Shown piece by piece: positions 45,940 through 57,812 of a stretch of DNA of 64,000 bases. The position numbers and the translations under genes are program-made. The stretch covers positions 63,445,876 through 63,509,875 of the forward strand of contig CM056576.1 in the NCBI GenBank assembly GCA_029721435.1, in the 5' to 3' direction. Under the pieces are notes generated by a model, which was not told where the DNA came from, did not search any database, and saw only the letters and a list, made by a program, of their open reading frames with translations. This stretch comes from Gymnothorax reevesii (lineage: Eukaryota > Chordata > Actinopteri > Anguilliformes > Muraenidae). Every line of letters starts with the position of its first letter. The stretch's first letter is position 1.

Positions 45940-46633
45940 TACTGCCCACCAAGGCTAAAGGAAGTAAATCCATTTTTTGTTGAATTCAATCCGAGACCAC
46001 AGCATACACCGACTAGTGGTTCTCGATTTAGTGGAAGCATGATCATGAAGAAATTCACCCTTGTTACTGAGATTCAGCACATGCTAGTGGATATTCTTTG
46101 TGTAGAGCAGAAGCAAAAACAAACTTGCATTTTTCACAAAAAGGCTGCTGATGGATTTACTTCCTTTTGCCTTGGTGGGTAGAATACGGGCCGTGATTTT
46201 GCTTATTAACGTCAATTCCATGGCAACAATGTAAATAAAAACCCATGGTATGGCACATTTTTGTGTTGAACTAATAAACTGTAGTGTTATTACACCCATA
46301 TCTGTGCTGGAACAAGGTAAATCAAATGAACCTGGAAGGCCCTTTGAAAAGCCACTGGTGTGGAACCTTAATAGCCATTTAAACCTGAGTGTGTCACCTT
46401 GTGTCGATATAACAAGGCCAGAAATTCAAGGCTATGTAAACTTATGATCAGGGCCATTTGGGTGATTTCAGTTATAATTAAGATTTTTTTTAAGGAGCCA
46501 AACACCTATGTGATGATAAATGACTTGACATTATCACCATCCTTAAAAGGTTTTTTGCATGATGAGTCATATTTTCAAAATAAATAAAAACATTTCACAA
46601 ATTCAGCTAGGGTATGCAAACCTTTTAGCAGTA

Positions 46634-47749
46634 TCGTATCTTAGCTATATTTGACAATACGATCGCGTGCAACAGAGTGCAATTGTAGAGGTGTCAATAA
46701 CAGGAGGACTGTTGATTTGTGTGGTTTCATAAAATGCCAATTTTATAAAACGGTCACGGTTATAATTTGAGGTACCCAATTGCGTGTCTGGTGTGAAAAC
46801 CGCATACATGTGTATGTCACACTAATGATTACATTTGGCAATATAATCAGCTGTTGACACTGATCACATTCATCAGTGCTTCATGAGACGCTTTGGAGGA
46901 AACAGTCTCATTTCAGCATTGGTAGCATAGACTCATCATGTTACATTCACAAACAATGTTTCATACAAATGATCAAACATCTATCGACCGCTACATTAAT
47001 ATAAATTCCTGTGAGTGAGGACAAAACTTATTATTTATGTCATCAGTTTCCCCCTCTTTAAACGAATCTGTCGAAGTTGCCATTTGAACGTCACCATACG
47101 TGCTGTGATGAAGATCACCAAAGGGTCACTAGAATGTACGGGAATAAATTTAACATCACTATAAAGGCTAAAGATTTAGTGGTTCCAAGTGCTCATAGTT
47201 CACATTCACTTTAAATATTTTGGCGGTGAAAAAAGACCTGCGGCTGTGTAAAAATGACCCAGGCAGCGGCCTAGTAACCAGGTTCTGCGCACGCTCCTGA
47301 CACTGAGCGTGACTTAACCACTTAAATTTACGCCAGTAGTCAGTTAAGATGTTAAATATGCCAGGATATATATCTTAGCTAGTCGTTTAAGCTAATCGGA
47401 GATAAAAGCTGACGAGTACAGAATACTGTGACTTTGCCATGGCTCTAATTCTCTCCTTTCATCATTCGATTCATTGCTTGTTGTGTTTCATTGTCAGTTG
47501 ACTGAAAAATGTTGAGACTCGAAGTGCAGAAGATGAGATGATGAGATAATGTGATGAAACTTTACAGTGTTGTGGACAATTAAATTATTTTTCTATTCGT
47601 ATTAAAATTTCATCGAAAAACCTTGGTTGTTTCTTCTTGGTTATTAAATATGGGTGTTGCGTTTTCACCGCGTGTCAGTATATTTTGATATCATTTTTGT
47701 TTGTTGCATTTTGAAATGTAAATGGCCATGAAACATGACTGAGTTGCCT
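46634..47749. other. intron, nothing recognised
   Basis: Non-coding AT-rich sequence without a clear repeat partner. Confidence 0.4.
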
Positions 47750-48545
47750 GAATGCATTTGGTACATTATTTCTAATTTCACATTTGGTCTCTGTGTGCAA
47801 ATGCGTTAACAATTTACATGTCACATTCAATTGGCTTCAACAAAATGTTTTCCACCATCACTGTAGGCTATTTAGACACTCAAAAGTATTCAAAATTATT
47901 GAATATCAAAATTTATTTCAAATTAGTCCTGTTCAATTATTAATTCGGTGCATTTGTCTATTGCGTGCAATGCGAAAATAATTTCTCACATTCACGTTTG
48001 ATATGCTTCACAAAATGTTTTCCACTTCGCGTATATTTTTAAACGCTTTAAAACCAGGGCCATCTTAAAATTATTTTATTTTTCAGAAATCTTTTTAATA
48101 GTACGTAAAAATGCAACAACGAGAGGTGAATTCAGAAGTGTGCTATTTATTCAGATTATTTACATTCTTTCAGTCTAACACCGTAGCCTGGTTAGGTGTG
48201 TCTGCTTCTCATTACCTCTTCTAAATCATTATAGGCCACATCTTGGTTTTGATTGGTCAGCTGGCTGAATAAATGGCTTGATTGCAAGTTAGGCAAAATA
48301 CACTGGAATTGATTTAAGGTAAGCTAATTATGCCAAGGTGCAGGAAGCTGTCCAACCTCACTGGTAATTAGCTAACTTCAAATCACACTTTTCGTCCCAG
48401 AAACATTTCAAATGACCTCTGATGTTTGCTCCATGTGGCATTAGGTTTAGAACAGAAGAAGCAAGCTCACCTGTCTGCCCTATAGTGACAGTTACTTTTA
48501 TTGCGCTTAAAAGTATTGCAATATATTTATCGCCCAGCCCTAATC
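47750..48545 (-). mobile_element. hAT-like repeat L with internal tandem unit
   Basis: The right end, reverse complemented, begins ttagggctgggcgataaata, a terminal sequence known from vertebrate hAT-type repeats. The body matches 63335-64000 in inverse orientation over more than 500 bp (for example ggttggacagcttcctgcac on the minus strand). It contains an imperfect ~160-180 bp tandem repeat: the phrase ttcacaaaatgttttccac recurs near 47840 and 48010. The left terminus was not identified. Confidence 0.6.
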
Positions 48546-49407
48546 TGAACTAATAAATGCAACATTTTATAGTCGGCCTAATTGTTTTTTATCTATATGT
48601 AAAACTAACATGTAACGACTCCTCTCATAGCCACATTATGCCCTTCTTTAATATGCACACAAATGTGCGTTTTAATTGTAACTTGTGGTTTGTTCTAAGC
48701 AACAGTTAAGATTAGTGATCTAGACATAGGCCAAATTTTATTGCTGATTTCCATATAGCCGTAAAACATGATGTTAAATAAAAAGAGCTTGATAGCATTT
48801 CTTTTTCAGTCACAGACTATTGAATAAAACTGGAATTAATTTGCAAGCAAAGTTTCCCTTATCCAGTTAAACAACGAACATGACGTAGGCTACAATTTAA
48901 AATAGCAGATCAGCGAGGTTAGTGAATATTCTTTCTGAGCATAAATGCGTTTTATGTCCTTGATCAGATCGGTGAACATTAAGACTGAGTTGTTATGTTC
49001 GCTATTGTAATGCAAACCATGTTATTTATAGGCTACTTAAATTGGAACTGTATTAATAGGTCTGTGCATCTCCATTATATCGCAAGCAGTCCAAATGCAA
49101 CTTGAAGTTAACAACCGTTGTAAAAATAGCCACTGTCTTAACGTGAACTTGGAGCTGAAGCCCACCAGAGTTATCGTGAATTCAGCATTCAGAGAACAGT
49201 TACAGATGCTAGTCTCTGCAGTCTGAATAGCCGAATCCATTAGATAAATTTAGAGCCAATTAAGCAAAGAAAATTTGCATCTTTCGCATGGAGGCTATCA
49301 TTTATTTGTATAATGCGATGACACCATTTAAAACTTCACATATTGGAACATTCACCGGGCATGTATAGCATTTTTGCGCAATTTAATTGTTTATCAACCC
49401 CTTTACG
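48546..49407. other. intron, nothing recognised
   Basis: Non-coding sequence; no features recognised. Confidence 0.45.
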
Positions 49408-51141
49408 CAGAAGCCAAATTTGGCTATTTATGGGTTACCCAATTTAATGCTTTATAATTCAAGATTTAAGCTTCATGAAGAGGAAAAATGTGGCTCAACG
49501 CAGAAAATACACTTACAGCATTTAGAATTACATTGTACTTTAGTTTATTTACATGATTTTGGTAGATAGAATGGGCTGCCAACATAAAAAATCTTCATAA
49601 GAATTCACCATTGAAAAAAATAATATTGAGAATTGAAAAACTGCTGAGGCTTCAACCTGTACATTTCTGGGATCATAAACTCCTTGACCACAAGTAGAAT
49701 TCATCTTCAACATTACCTTCTAGATTACCTAAATGCTATAAGCCAAATGGTACAGCTATCCAAGTGGCTCCCCAAAGTCTGAGATCCCTCAAAATGGTGC
49801 ACTGTCAAATCGTAAAATAATCATGTATTTAATCCAAATAAAGTCTTGACGCATGAAATTTAATATGAATTAATGATTTTCTGGTTGAGTTGAGCATGAA
49901 TTTATCAATATCAGTGCAGTTGAACATCAGTGGTCACCAGTAATGTCTTCAAACACGAAACATGCCTTTTCCCCATTTAATAAAGATTAGAGTTTTGTCC
50001 ATTTTTCCGCAAAGTCCCCCAGGCCAGCACACATACTCATTAAATGAACTGCTGATTAAATGGTCAGAACATTCACTCTGCAATTGAAGCTACAAGTTCC
50101 CACTTCTGAGCTCACAAACTAATTTCAAGAGTGATAAGGAAAAAGTACAACTCACTAACTCAGTAATATCTGAATTCTGAAATATACCTTATTTTAACAG
50201 AACAGACATTCCACTTTCAGGGCAGATCAAACAATATATGCCTCCCTAGATTCAACAGAACAGTGCAATGATCGTACCAGGGGTGCACCCAAATGCATGG
50301 GCAGTTCACATTTTAAACAGGAAAAAAACCTCGGCATTCGACTTTGTTGAAATTGGTATACATTCCAAAACAAAAAGCAAAAGTAGCAGCCAAACCTTTT
50401 CATTGAATCCCAACTCCAGAGGCCGATGTGCCCAGTAGAAGGAATCCTCCAGTCCTCTTTCATTCAAAATTAATTCCCATTGACCATGTCCTTATCTCAT
50501 TTAAATCCTTTAAATGTAACTGAACACTTCAAGGCCAGTTTTGCAAGTCTTTTTTTCTTCTATAAATCACGTTTATTTCAGCCGCGCAATGGGGTCTATT
50601 CTCCCATGCGCGTAAGTCGAAAAAAGCGCGTAGCTACGCGCATTTCAGCCTACGCGTATTCTCCCTTCGAACTAATTCTGTGCATTACGCGCCCCGAAGG
50701 CAGTTATGCTCTTGGGGCAGAGCAAGGCCAAAATTGGGGCGTTTCTCGGGCAAAAAACACTTACGCGTATTCTCCCCCTGGCTTACGTGCTTTTTCTGCT
50801 AAGGGCTTTTGAGGGCTGTGTTAAGGTCAAGCGCTAACATAAGGCCAAAAGGAATATTGCGTTTGATGTTGGTTTTAGGCCGAATTTTAACATTAATTTT
50901 ATTTTATTTAACATGGTAAAGGTTGAGACATTCATTATTCGATTTTTCATCCTTATTTCTAAACTACATTTCTCATAACCATAATAAATTATCAAACGAA
51001 ATCATCATATGGTAGTACACAACAGCCTCGTCTCCAATTAGTTCAAACGCATTACAAACAATTACAAACATACCGGTGGTCATCAAAGTCACTGGTATGT
51101 TACGGGGGGGGGGTTCTACCGGGTCGACATGTACCCCAGTG

Positions 51142-53257
51142 CAGACCTGCCAACATGTACGCATTTTGACATCAAAGTACGCTGGTACGAGTTGATGCTA
51201 TTTAAGTACGCATATCGCTGGATCTCTCCAGTTTCAGTTTATGCGTCAGTTTAAGTTGACATATTCATCAGTTGATATTCGGTGAGCAGAGGCGCGTACG
51301 CATAACGTAAATATTTCGACTAATCAGAGAGTGCGTGTGCCTCACCTGCCCTCCCAACCACGTTCCTCTCGGTAAAAACCTCGCTTCGAATTGAGTTAAG
51401 TCCCATTCCCAAGTTATAGACTGCAAACACCCTCTTCGCCACACCTCTGGGTCATCATATGTTGAAAATACACCCAATTCAAACATCGGTGAAATGGTGA
51501 ATTCTACTATGGATGCAGCGAATCCTGTATTTTGATTAGTAGAATACCTACGGTAGAATACCTGGCGCTGCTTGAAGAGCTGACGTTCGATTATAATGCC
51601 CTTTCACTGCGTATTAATCTCATTGTCACGAAAAGCGAACGCCATTTACTTTAGTTTGAGATAATTTCGCTTTTATTTGGGTTTGTGTTTGCAGAAATAC
51701 TGTGAAACGGCCTAAAACAATGAAATGTAATAACGAAGTTCGCAAAAGGCTTTCTGACATTCTGTGTAATGTTCCACATGATTGCCTCCAAAGGCAGCGT
51801 TTGATACGCTGTTTCAAATGCACCACTAATGGCGCTTTTCCACAACTTGGTACGGGCTCAACGCGACTCTACTCGATACCGGATACTTTTCTGGGGGGTT
51901 GTTAGCCTTGAGTGGATAGTACTGCCTCTGTGAAGCTGGTCATCATAGTGGCGCAGCACGAAACTTCCGCGATGTCATCCTCAATACGACACACAATGTA
52001 GCTACAGTTATATCAAGTTTACATTTATTCCATCGATTTTGTTAAAGATTATTGTGTTCAAATCCGGTATTGTATTTTCTGAATTGAATTGCATTTTCTA
52101 TTTGACATTGTCATGTCCAATTCAGTTGCCCGTAAAATTGCGTGCCACCCCACAACGCAAAGCAGTGAAATCCGTAAAAGGCATGGAAAGCGAATGTATA
52201 TTTCACTCTAAAGTTCACGGCAAAACAAACGAATTGTTAAAGTATGGGATAATTAAGTGATCATTGCAGAGCAGAGTTCCTCGTTGCAAATCGCAGGACA
52301 TGGCAGCCATCAGAATTAATCGCTTATGCGTCCTCTCATTTGTGATAACTTCAAGAGAAAAATGATTCGTTGACATCCGTTATGTTTTTTTTCTGAGCGA
52401 TTTTATTAAAACGAGGCTTGATAGCAGAACTTTTTTAAGGGGAATTAGTTAGGGAACATAACTGGACACAAGACCGTCACTTAATTTCGCCATGAACGGG
52501 CCACAAGCGAAGAGAAACACATTTCATGAATGTAGCTTTGATGAATAAGCGAAACGGTGTTTGAAAGGTAAGGCAACGCACAGTGTAGCGAACGAGATGC
52601 CTATAACGGTATAATTCGATGATTATTATAACTGCGCTAATCTTCAAACTCCTCAATCTAACTTGAATGAGAGGTCGACGACAGAGTCGTCTTTCGCAGT
52701 GACGATACACTCTGACCTATCAGTAGGCCTTAGTGTGTCACATCACTTTTTAGTACCTAGTACCCGGTTGGCTTTTTTGGAACCCCGGGAGAGCAGGTAC
52801 CAGAAAAGATGGTACCAGTAGGTACTTTTTCTAATGGAAAAGCAAAAGAGGCGAGTAGAGTAGAGCCGGTACCGCGTAGTGGAAAAGGGCCATAAGATGA
52901 GAATGATGGAAAGTTAAACAGTGCAAGTGTTTAATGCATGGCTAATTGTATTTGTTTTGGTATTTTTGCCCATTTATTTAATTAATTGATTGATTTGCAA
53001 TGAATGTCCTCTGTTGACTTGCTTTTCTGGCAACATTTTCAGTTATTATTGACTATGGATTACGCAGTTATTTTATGTGTAACTAAGAAAAGCAAAGTAC
53101 TACATTTCAAATTCATTTTTACTGCTGTTCTGACAATAAATTCGCTGGCTGTTTGAAGTAAATTGTATCTCTATGCAATTTTATTTACCAGTAGGGTGGG
53201 TGGTGATGGGGGGGGTCAGGTTGTACTCATAAATTTTCTTCAAGGTTGGCAGGTCTG
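51142..53257. mobile_element. Inverted-repeat element C, inserted in B
   Basis: The ends are the perfect 13-bp inverted repeat CAGACCTGCCAAC. An exact 6-bp direct repeat ccagtg flanks it (51136-51141 and 53258-53263). About 1.05 kb once element D is removed. Similar cagacctgccaac ends are known from non-autonomous vertebrate DNA transposons. No coding capacity seen. Confidence 0.78.
51831..52891. mobile_element. hAT-like element D, inserted in C
   Basis: The left end ggcgcttttccacaacttgg, then tacgggctcaacgcgactct, pairs with the reverse complement of the right end ggcccttttccactacgcgg, then taccggctctactctactcg. Such ggcccttttccac ends with gactctactcg are widespread in fish. Subterminal ggtacc motifs repeat near the right end (about 52790-52835). 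No target duplication is visible. Non-coding. Confidence 0.72.
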
Positions 53258-53752
53258 CCAGTGTTGTGGGAGCCATTGATTGTACTCACGTTGCAATTTT
53301 TCCGTGTGCGGGGTAAGAATCCTCTGTTTGTTAAAGCGTTGCCTTGTCCTGTAGTTGCCAACCTGACATCTGAGTATTTTGAAATTTCAAGCGTGCAATT
53401 TCTCAATGAGACCATATAAACTGTCTCTGTTCGTTATTTTTGTGTGACTAGAATGTTCTATTTACTTGTCTTCTTTCCTGTCTTCCACTGAACAAACAGG
53501 CTGGTGTAGGAGGGGCACATTTTCTATGCTCTGTTTACGCTGGTTGAGAAGCGCTAAATTCTTTATTTATTATTTCATTATAGCGGCCATTTGTTTGTTT
53601 GCATAGCTTAAATACCATGGTGGCTAGAATAAGAAATAAAAATTAGATGCCTGCATTATTTTTTGTAATTGGCACAGACATGGCCTACGTAGGCCGACTA
53701 TTACAGCTGCATATCGTCGGCCTGCTGATAAAACCTCGTATCTTCAAAATGA

Positions 53753-53895
53753 TAAACTTCACAGAAAAAAAGAAAAAAATATATAAGTAAAAAATAATAA
53801 AATAATATAAATTGATAAATATAATAAAAAAAAAAAAAAAAAAAGTTTAATTCTGCATGTAAAAATAGTGGACATTCAAGTTTTTTTTTTTCTTA
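53753..53895. repeat. A-rich low-complexity tract
   Basis: Runs of aaat/ataa repeats followed by about 20 consecutive A (53826-53845), then a short T run near 53879-53891. It lies inside element B. Probably length-variable. Confidence 0.8.
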
Positions 53896-54390
53896 TCAAA
53901 TTGGAGATACAAGGTTTTATCAGTAGGCCCACAATATTCAAATTTATAGTCTGGTTTGCGTTTTCCATGGACCACAACTGCATTTTCATGGTTAATCAGA
54001 AAATCCTTGTTCCTTGTTTTCCTGATGGCCGTAATCAATGAGCTTTGTACAGAGTCTGCCTCTCTTTTGGATCAGTCACAACTCTTTCATAAGGCCGCCT
54101 ACATTCAGAAGTTAAGCGCTGTGGGCGCGATCGAGGGGAGTAGGGGTGAATACGCGTAACTCAAAAGCGCTTAACTCGAATCACATAAAAAAGGACTTGC
54201 GTGCTTATGGGAGAATAGACCCCAATGTGTGCAACGTAGACAGGATACAACCGAGCTTGCTGATGCGCGTTGGCTTGTATGCTCTTATGTTTGTCCAATT
54301 AATGTGTTTCACTTACTGTGGAACGTTTAAACACTCGGGAATTGGATAAGAAACAAGCCAATCAGTACATTGTAACCGGGGAAGTCTCAC

Positions 54391-55877
54391 ACAGATGTGA
54401 ACTATAACTGCGCAGTTACGCAGAAGAACCTGAGTGTATAATTGAGTGATTGGCTATCAACACCAGTACTTGGGTGGATATAAGGAAGCGCTGAATTTGT
54501 CAATGAAGTAATCTACACATAAACCCACGGTAGGGAACATTTGCGATTTTAGGAATTATGCATGCATTTCCTTAATCCCGCTTATTTCTTTGGCAATTTC
54601 TTTGTTATGAAAAATATATTGTGTCATTCCCCATAAAATCTACAATTGCCCCCCACCTGACCCTCTCAGAATCAGCTTATTGTTCTAGCACAATAACTGA
54701 AGTATATTTTATGAATCCTTACCAAATATTACCTTGATCTTGTGAAGAGTTTTTGAGCTACAGGCCCTAAAAGTACTCAGTAGTTGGTTGAAATTTCATG
54801 CTTTTTAACTCGTGTCATTTTTTTCTAGCATTTTTGAGCCCTCATAGCCTTGTGTATTAAAGATGGCTAAATGACATTTTAAGAGCTGAAGGACACATTG
54901 GAGCACTGTTAAAAACTGCTGTTATATCAATTGTATGCCAATTCTAGGTGTCACTATCTTAAATTTGTATTTTCTTCAACAGGCTTTGTTCTGTAACCAA
55001 CTTCAAGCTTCAATATCACGGGAACTTTGGGGGTTTTGTGGAAGTTTCAATAGCAACACTGAACTAATTTAATTACAATGATATACAAATAAGTACTGGA
55101 ATCATGGATGTGTCATGTGTTTTCTTATAATTCCCCAGAGAAAACTTGAAAAAATGTGTGTTCAGAAAACGTAGTCATATCACCACGTGGGACAGGTTCG
55201 TCCTCTTGTCATGATTACTTCTGTGTCAAATAATTCACTCGTGAGAGCTGCAGCCAGTGCCACTACAAGATGGTAGTGAACTGTGAGGATGAAGTCAAAA
55301 ACTATCAACTTAGAGCTGCTGACTAGTGTGTCAGCAGACTAATGCCACAGCCTGTAGTTTTACTGAATGATTGAAACCAAAATGGCCGAATTCCCTCTTG
55401 TGTATTTGAGTACATAATCTTGTCTTATGTATGAAGTAATGATTCTTTTTGTTTTCAGCAATATTCCAATGCTAAACATGAAAAGCGAAATGTATGTAAC
55501 CATTTGTTTATAGCATTAAACATGCAAAGCAAAATGTATGTATGTGTATACAGTATACATTTTCATTAAATGTATGTTATGGCTAAAATTATTGGTGCAT
55601 TGAATTTTGGGATTGGCCCATACATTTTGAAAATGACCCATTGATTTTCCATGACTGTGCTTCCATCCCCTGTGTATTACACTACATTATTACACTATCG
55701 CATGTATTTTGTGTACGTTTTCAATGTAGCCAATCTGTGGTGCAAAGTGGTGGTACAATTCATCCTATAAATAACAAAAGGTCGCAAGTGCCATTTTTTT
55801 TTAATCAGGAATGCCACTTGCAACCTTTTCTTATTAATGGGACAAATTGCTTTGCTTCATGTTTCATCATAGGAAAG
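54391..55877. other. intron, nothing recognised
   Basis: About 1.5 kb of non-coding sequence. A short direct repeat (gcattaaacatg/gctaaacatgaaaagc... with gaaatgtatgta) lies near 55470-55560. The frame at 55641-55922 is not a known protein. Confidence 0.45.
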
Positions 55878-56236
55878 TATGACCCTGATTCTGACGCGGT
55901 TGGGACAAAGTGTAAATTGTGAATAAAATCAAAACTGCAATGACTTTCAGATCACGAGCCAATATGTTATTTACAATAGAACATAGATAACATTTCAAAT
56001 GTTGAAACATTTTACATTTTTATCCACAGAATGAGCTTATTTCAAATTTTCAGTTTGCAACAGGTCTCAAAAAAGTTGGGACACAGGCCAAAAAGGGCTG
56101 AAAATGCAAAAAATATATCAGAGAATCAGCTGAAAGAATATTTTGCGAGTAATTAAGTTAACTGGCATCAGGTATGTACAAAATGATTGGCTATAAAAGG
56201 GATGTCTTGGAGAGGCTGAGTCTCTCAGAAGTAAAG

Positions 56237-57224
56237 ATGGCCAGAGGCTCTCCAACCTGTGAAGGTTTGCGTAAAAAAATTGTGGAATACTTTAAAAACA
56301 ATGTTCCTCAACATCAAACTGCAAAGGCTTTGAAGGTCTCATCTTCGACAGTGCATAACATCATCAAAAGATTCAGAGAAACTGGAAAAATCTCTGTGCG
56401 TAAGGGACAAGGCCGAAGACCTTTACCGGATGCCTGTGATCTTCGGGCCCTCAGATGCCACGGCATCACTCACCGGCATGATTCTATCATTGACATCACT
56501 AAATGGGCCCAAGAACACTTACAGAAACCACTGTCTGTAAACACAGTCCGCTGTGCCATCCACAGATGCCGCCTAAAACTCCATCATGCAAAAAGGAAGC
56601 CATTGTTGAGCATGATCTAGAAGTGTTGCCGTGTTCTGTAGGCCAAGGCTTACAAATGGACTGTAGCAAAGTGACCTGTGGTCAGACGAGTCCAAATTTG
56701 ACATTCTTGTTGGAAATCACGGGCGTTGTTTCCTCCGGGCTAAAGAGGAGAAAGACCACCCCCCCTGTTATCAGCATTCAGTTCAAGAGCCAGCATCTCT
56801 GATGGTATGGGGATGCAATACTGCATATGATGTGGGACACTTGCATGTTTTAAAAAGAACCATGAATGCTGAAAGGTATATAAAGGTTTTAAAGCAACAT
56901 ATGCTCCCCTCCAGATGACATCTATTCCAAGGAAGGCCTTGTGTATTTCAGCAGGACAATGCAAAACCACATACTGCAGCTATTACAACAGCATGGCCTC
57001 ATGGTAGAAGAGTCCCTGTGCTGAACTGACCTGCCTGCAGTCCTGATCTTTCACTGATTGGGAATATTTGGTGCATAATTAAACGTTAAGTCCTTCAAAG
57101 GAGACCCAAAACTCTCCAGCAGCTGGAAGCCTATATTGAACAAGTGTGGGATCAAATTCCAATGGCTAAACTCAAGAAACTTGTCTCCTCAATGCCCAGA
57201 CGCCGCCACTCTGTGTTTAAATGA
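56237..57224 (+). pseudogene. Tc1-like transposase, family X (broken)
   Basis: The first ~128 codons are the best-kept N-terminus of the family: MARGSPTCEGLRKKIVEYFK, VSSSTVHNIIKRFRETGKIS, VRKGQGRRPLPDA, then [20 protein letters not shown]. These form the paired helix-turn-helix units and the basic linker. A stop after RKPLLSMI (about 56620) ends the frame. The catalytic part (first Asp region near 56680, QQDNAKPH near 56955, the Glu region near 57055) is scattered over frames with several stops. Inactive. Confidence 0.88.
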
Positions 57225-57271
57225 AGAGGGGATGCGACATCATGGTTAACAGGCCCTATCCCAACTTTTTT

Positions 57272-57405
57272 TATTACCCCTCAGCCCTCAAGGCTGACGG
57301 AGTATTGCTATCCTTCGTGCGGTTGGGCGGGTGGCGGGCGGGCATTCGTCTCCAAAAATTTCGACATCGGGCTGAAGGGTATTTTGTGCATTGCACGCCT
57401 ATTTT
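57272..57405. repeat. short hairpin repeat S, copy 2, inside Tc1 family X
   Basis: Reads attacccctcagccctcaag to gggctgaagggtattttgtg, then gcattgcacgcctatttttt. The empty site is seen in the other family X copies, which read cccaacttttttgag without a break. A run of about six T lies on both sides, either a target duplication or part of the element. Confidence 0.8.
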
Positions 57406-57690
57406 TTGAGACCTGTGGCAACCAACAAGTTTGAAATGAGCTCATTTTGTGGATAAAATTGTAAAATTTCTGAGTTTCAGCAGTTGCTATGTTATCTCTG
57501 TTCTATTGTGAATTAAATACTGGCTGGTGTGATTTGAAAGTCGGTGTGATTTGAAGGTCACTGTATTTTGATTTCATTCACAAATTATCCTTTGTCCTAG
57601 CTATTTCGGAATTGGGGTTGTAGTTACAAATATTTTATTGGCAAATCTGGACTGATTGTGTGTCTGTGGTGATTTTATTGGTCTCCTTAG

Positions 57691-57812
57691 TTCGTGAAGT
57701 TTGCCAACATTGAGGAGGACACACCATCCTACCACCGCAGATATGACTTCTTTGTTTCCCGCTTCAGTGAGATGTGTCACTCCAATTATGAAGACCCGGA
57801 TATTCGCACAAA
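57691..57812 (+). CDS. efr3b: efr3b internal exon (third visible exon)
   Basis: This 122-nt exon starts in phase 0 and encodes FVKFANIEEDTPSYHRRYDF, then FVSRFSEMCHSNYEDPDIRT and two bases of a lysine codon. It continues directly from ...LQILGTNS of the previous exon, as in known EFR3 proteins. FVKFANIEEDTPSYHR is a hallmark of the family, and FFVSRFSEMCHS matches the EFR3B form. The acceptor is gtctccttag ending at 57690, and the donor gtgagt starts at 57813. A Tc1-like element ends only 68 bp upstream of the acceptor. The next expected exon (it would begin near IRMSGI in the family) was not recognised between 57813 and 64000. Confidence 0.97.

Larger units (their letters stand above)
44150..46345. 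mobile_element. Inverted-repeat element H, inserted in Tc1 family W
   Basis: The left end aaggggccttccctggttca and the reverse complement of the right end aaagggccttccaggttcat form imperfect inverted ends. Comparison with the uninterrupted leader at 29460-29480 shows the insertion point between caattta and aaaag. It contains element K and a short hairpin repeat. No transposase. Class unknown. Confidence 0.6.
43685..46633 (-). mobile_element. Tc1-like element, family W, copy 2, split by element H
   Basis: The left terminal repeat is acagttgtgctcaaaagttt (about 43687). The right end, reverse complemented, reads tactgctaaaaggtttgcat. The left part (43685-44149) holds an N-terminal transposase relic. 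The right part (46346-46633) is the leader matching 29430-29544 plus 32399-32634. Between them sits element H. The catalytic region is deleted: the terminal repeat passes almost directly into the DNA-binding part. Confidence 0.78.
50591..54223. mobile_element. Inverted-repeat element B, inserted in A
   Basis: The ends are the perfect 17-bp inverted repeat GGGGTCTATTCTCCCAT. AAT lies on both sides (50588-50590 and 54224-54226), against one AAT in the uninterrupted copy 1, so a 3-bp duplication is likely. Subterminal tacgcgtattctccc motifs recur near 50651 and 50762, with a related gaatacgcgtaa near 54150. Native length is about 1.5 kb once element C is removed. No transposase recognised. The 3-bp duplication would fit Harbinger-type elements. 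Confidence 0.75.
49408..54390 (+). mobile_element. Fold-back element A, copy 2, split by a nest of three elements
   Basis: The left arm starts cagaagccaaatttggctat. The interior (49575-50590 and 54227-54390) is collinear with the reverse complement of copy 1. It lacks the solo LTR of copy 1. It is interrupted at 50591 by element B and resumes at 54224-54227. The distal inverted arm is missing after about 54390, so the copy is truncated. Confidence 0.72.
55878..57622 (+). mobile_element. Tc1-like transposon, family X, with nested hairpin repeat
   Basis: The right end (reverse complement tacaaccccaattccgaaat) is intact. The left end is degenerate (tatgaccctgattctgacgc) but continues into the family's subterminal sequence. 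Hairpin repeat S sits at 57272-57405. The element ends 68 bp before the efr3b acceptor at 57690. Transposase relic at 56237-57224. Confidence 0.9.
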
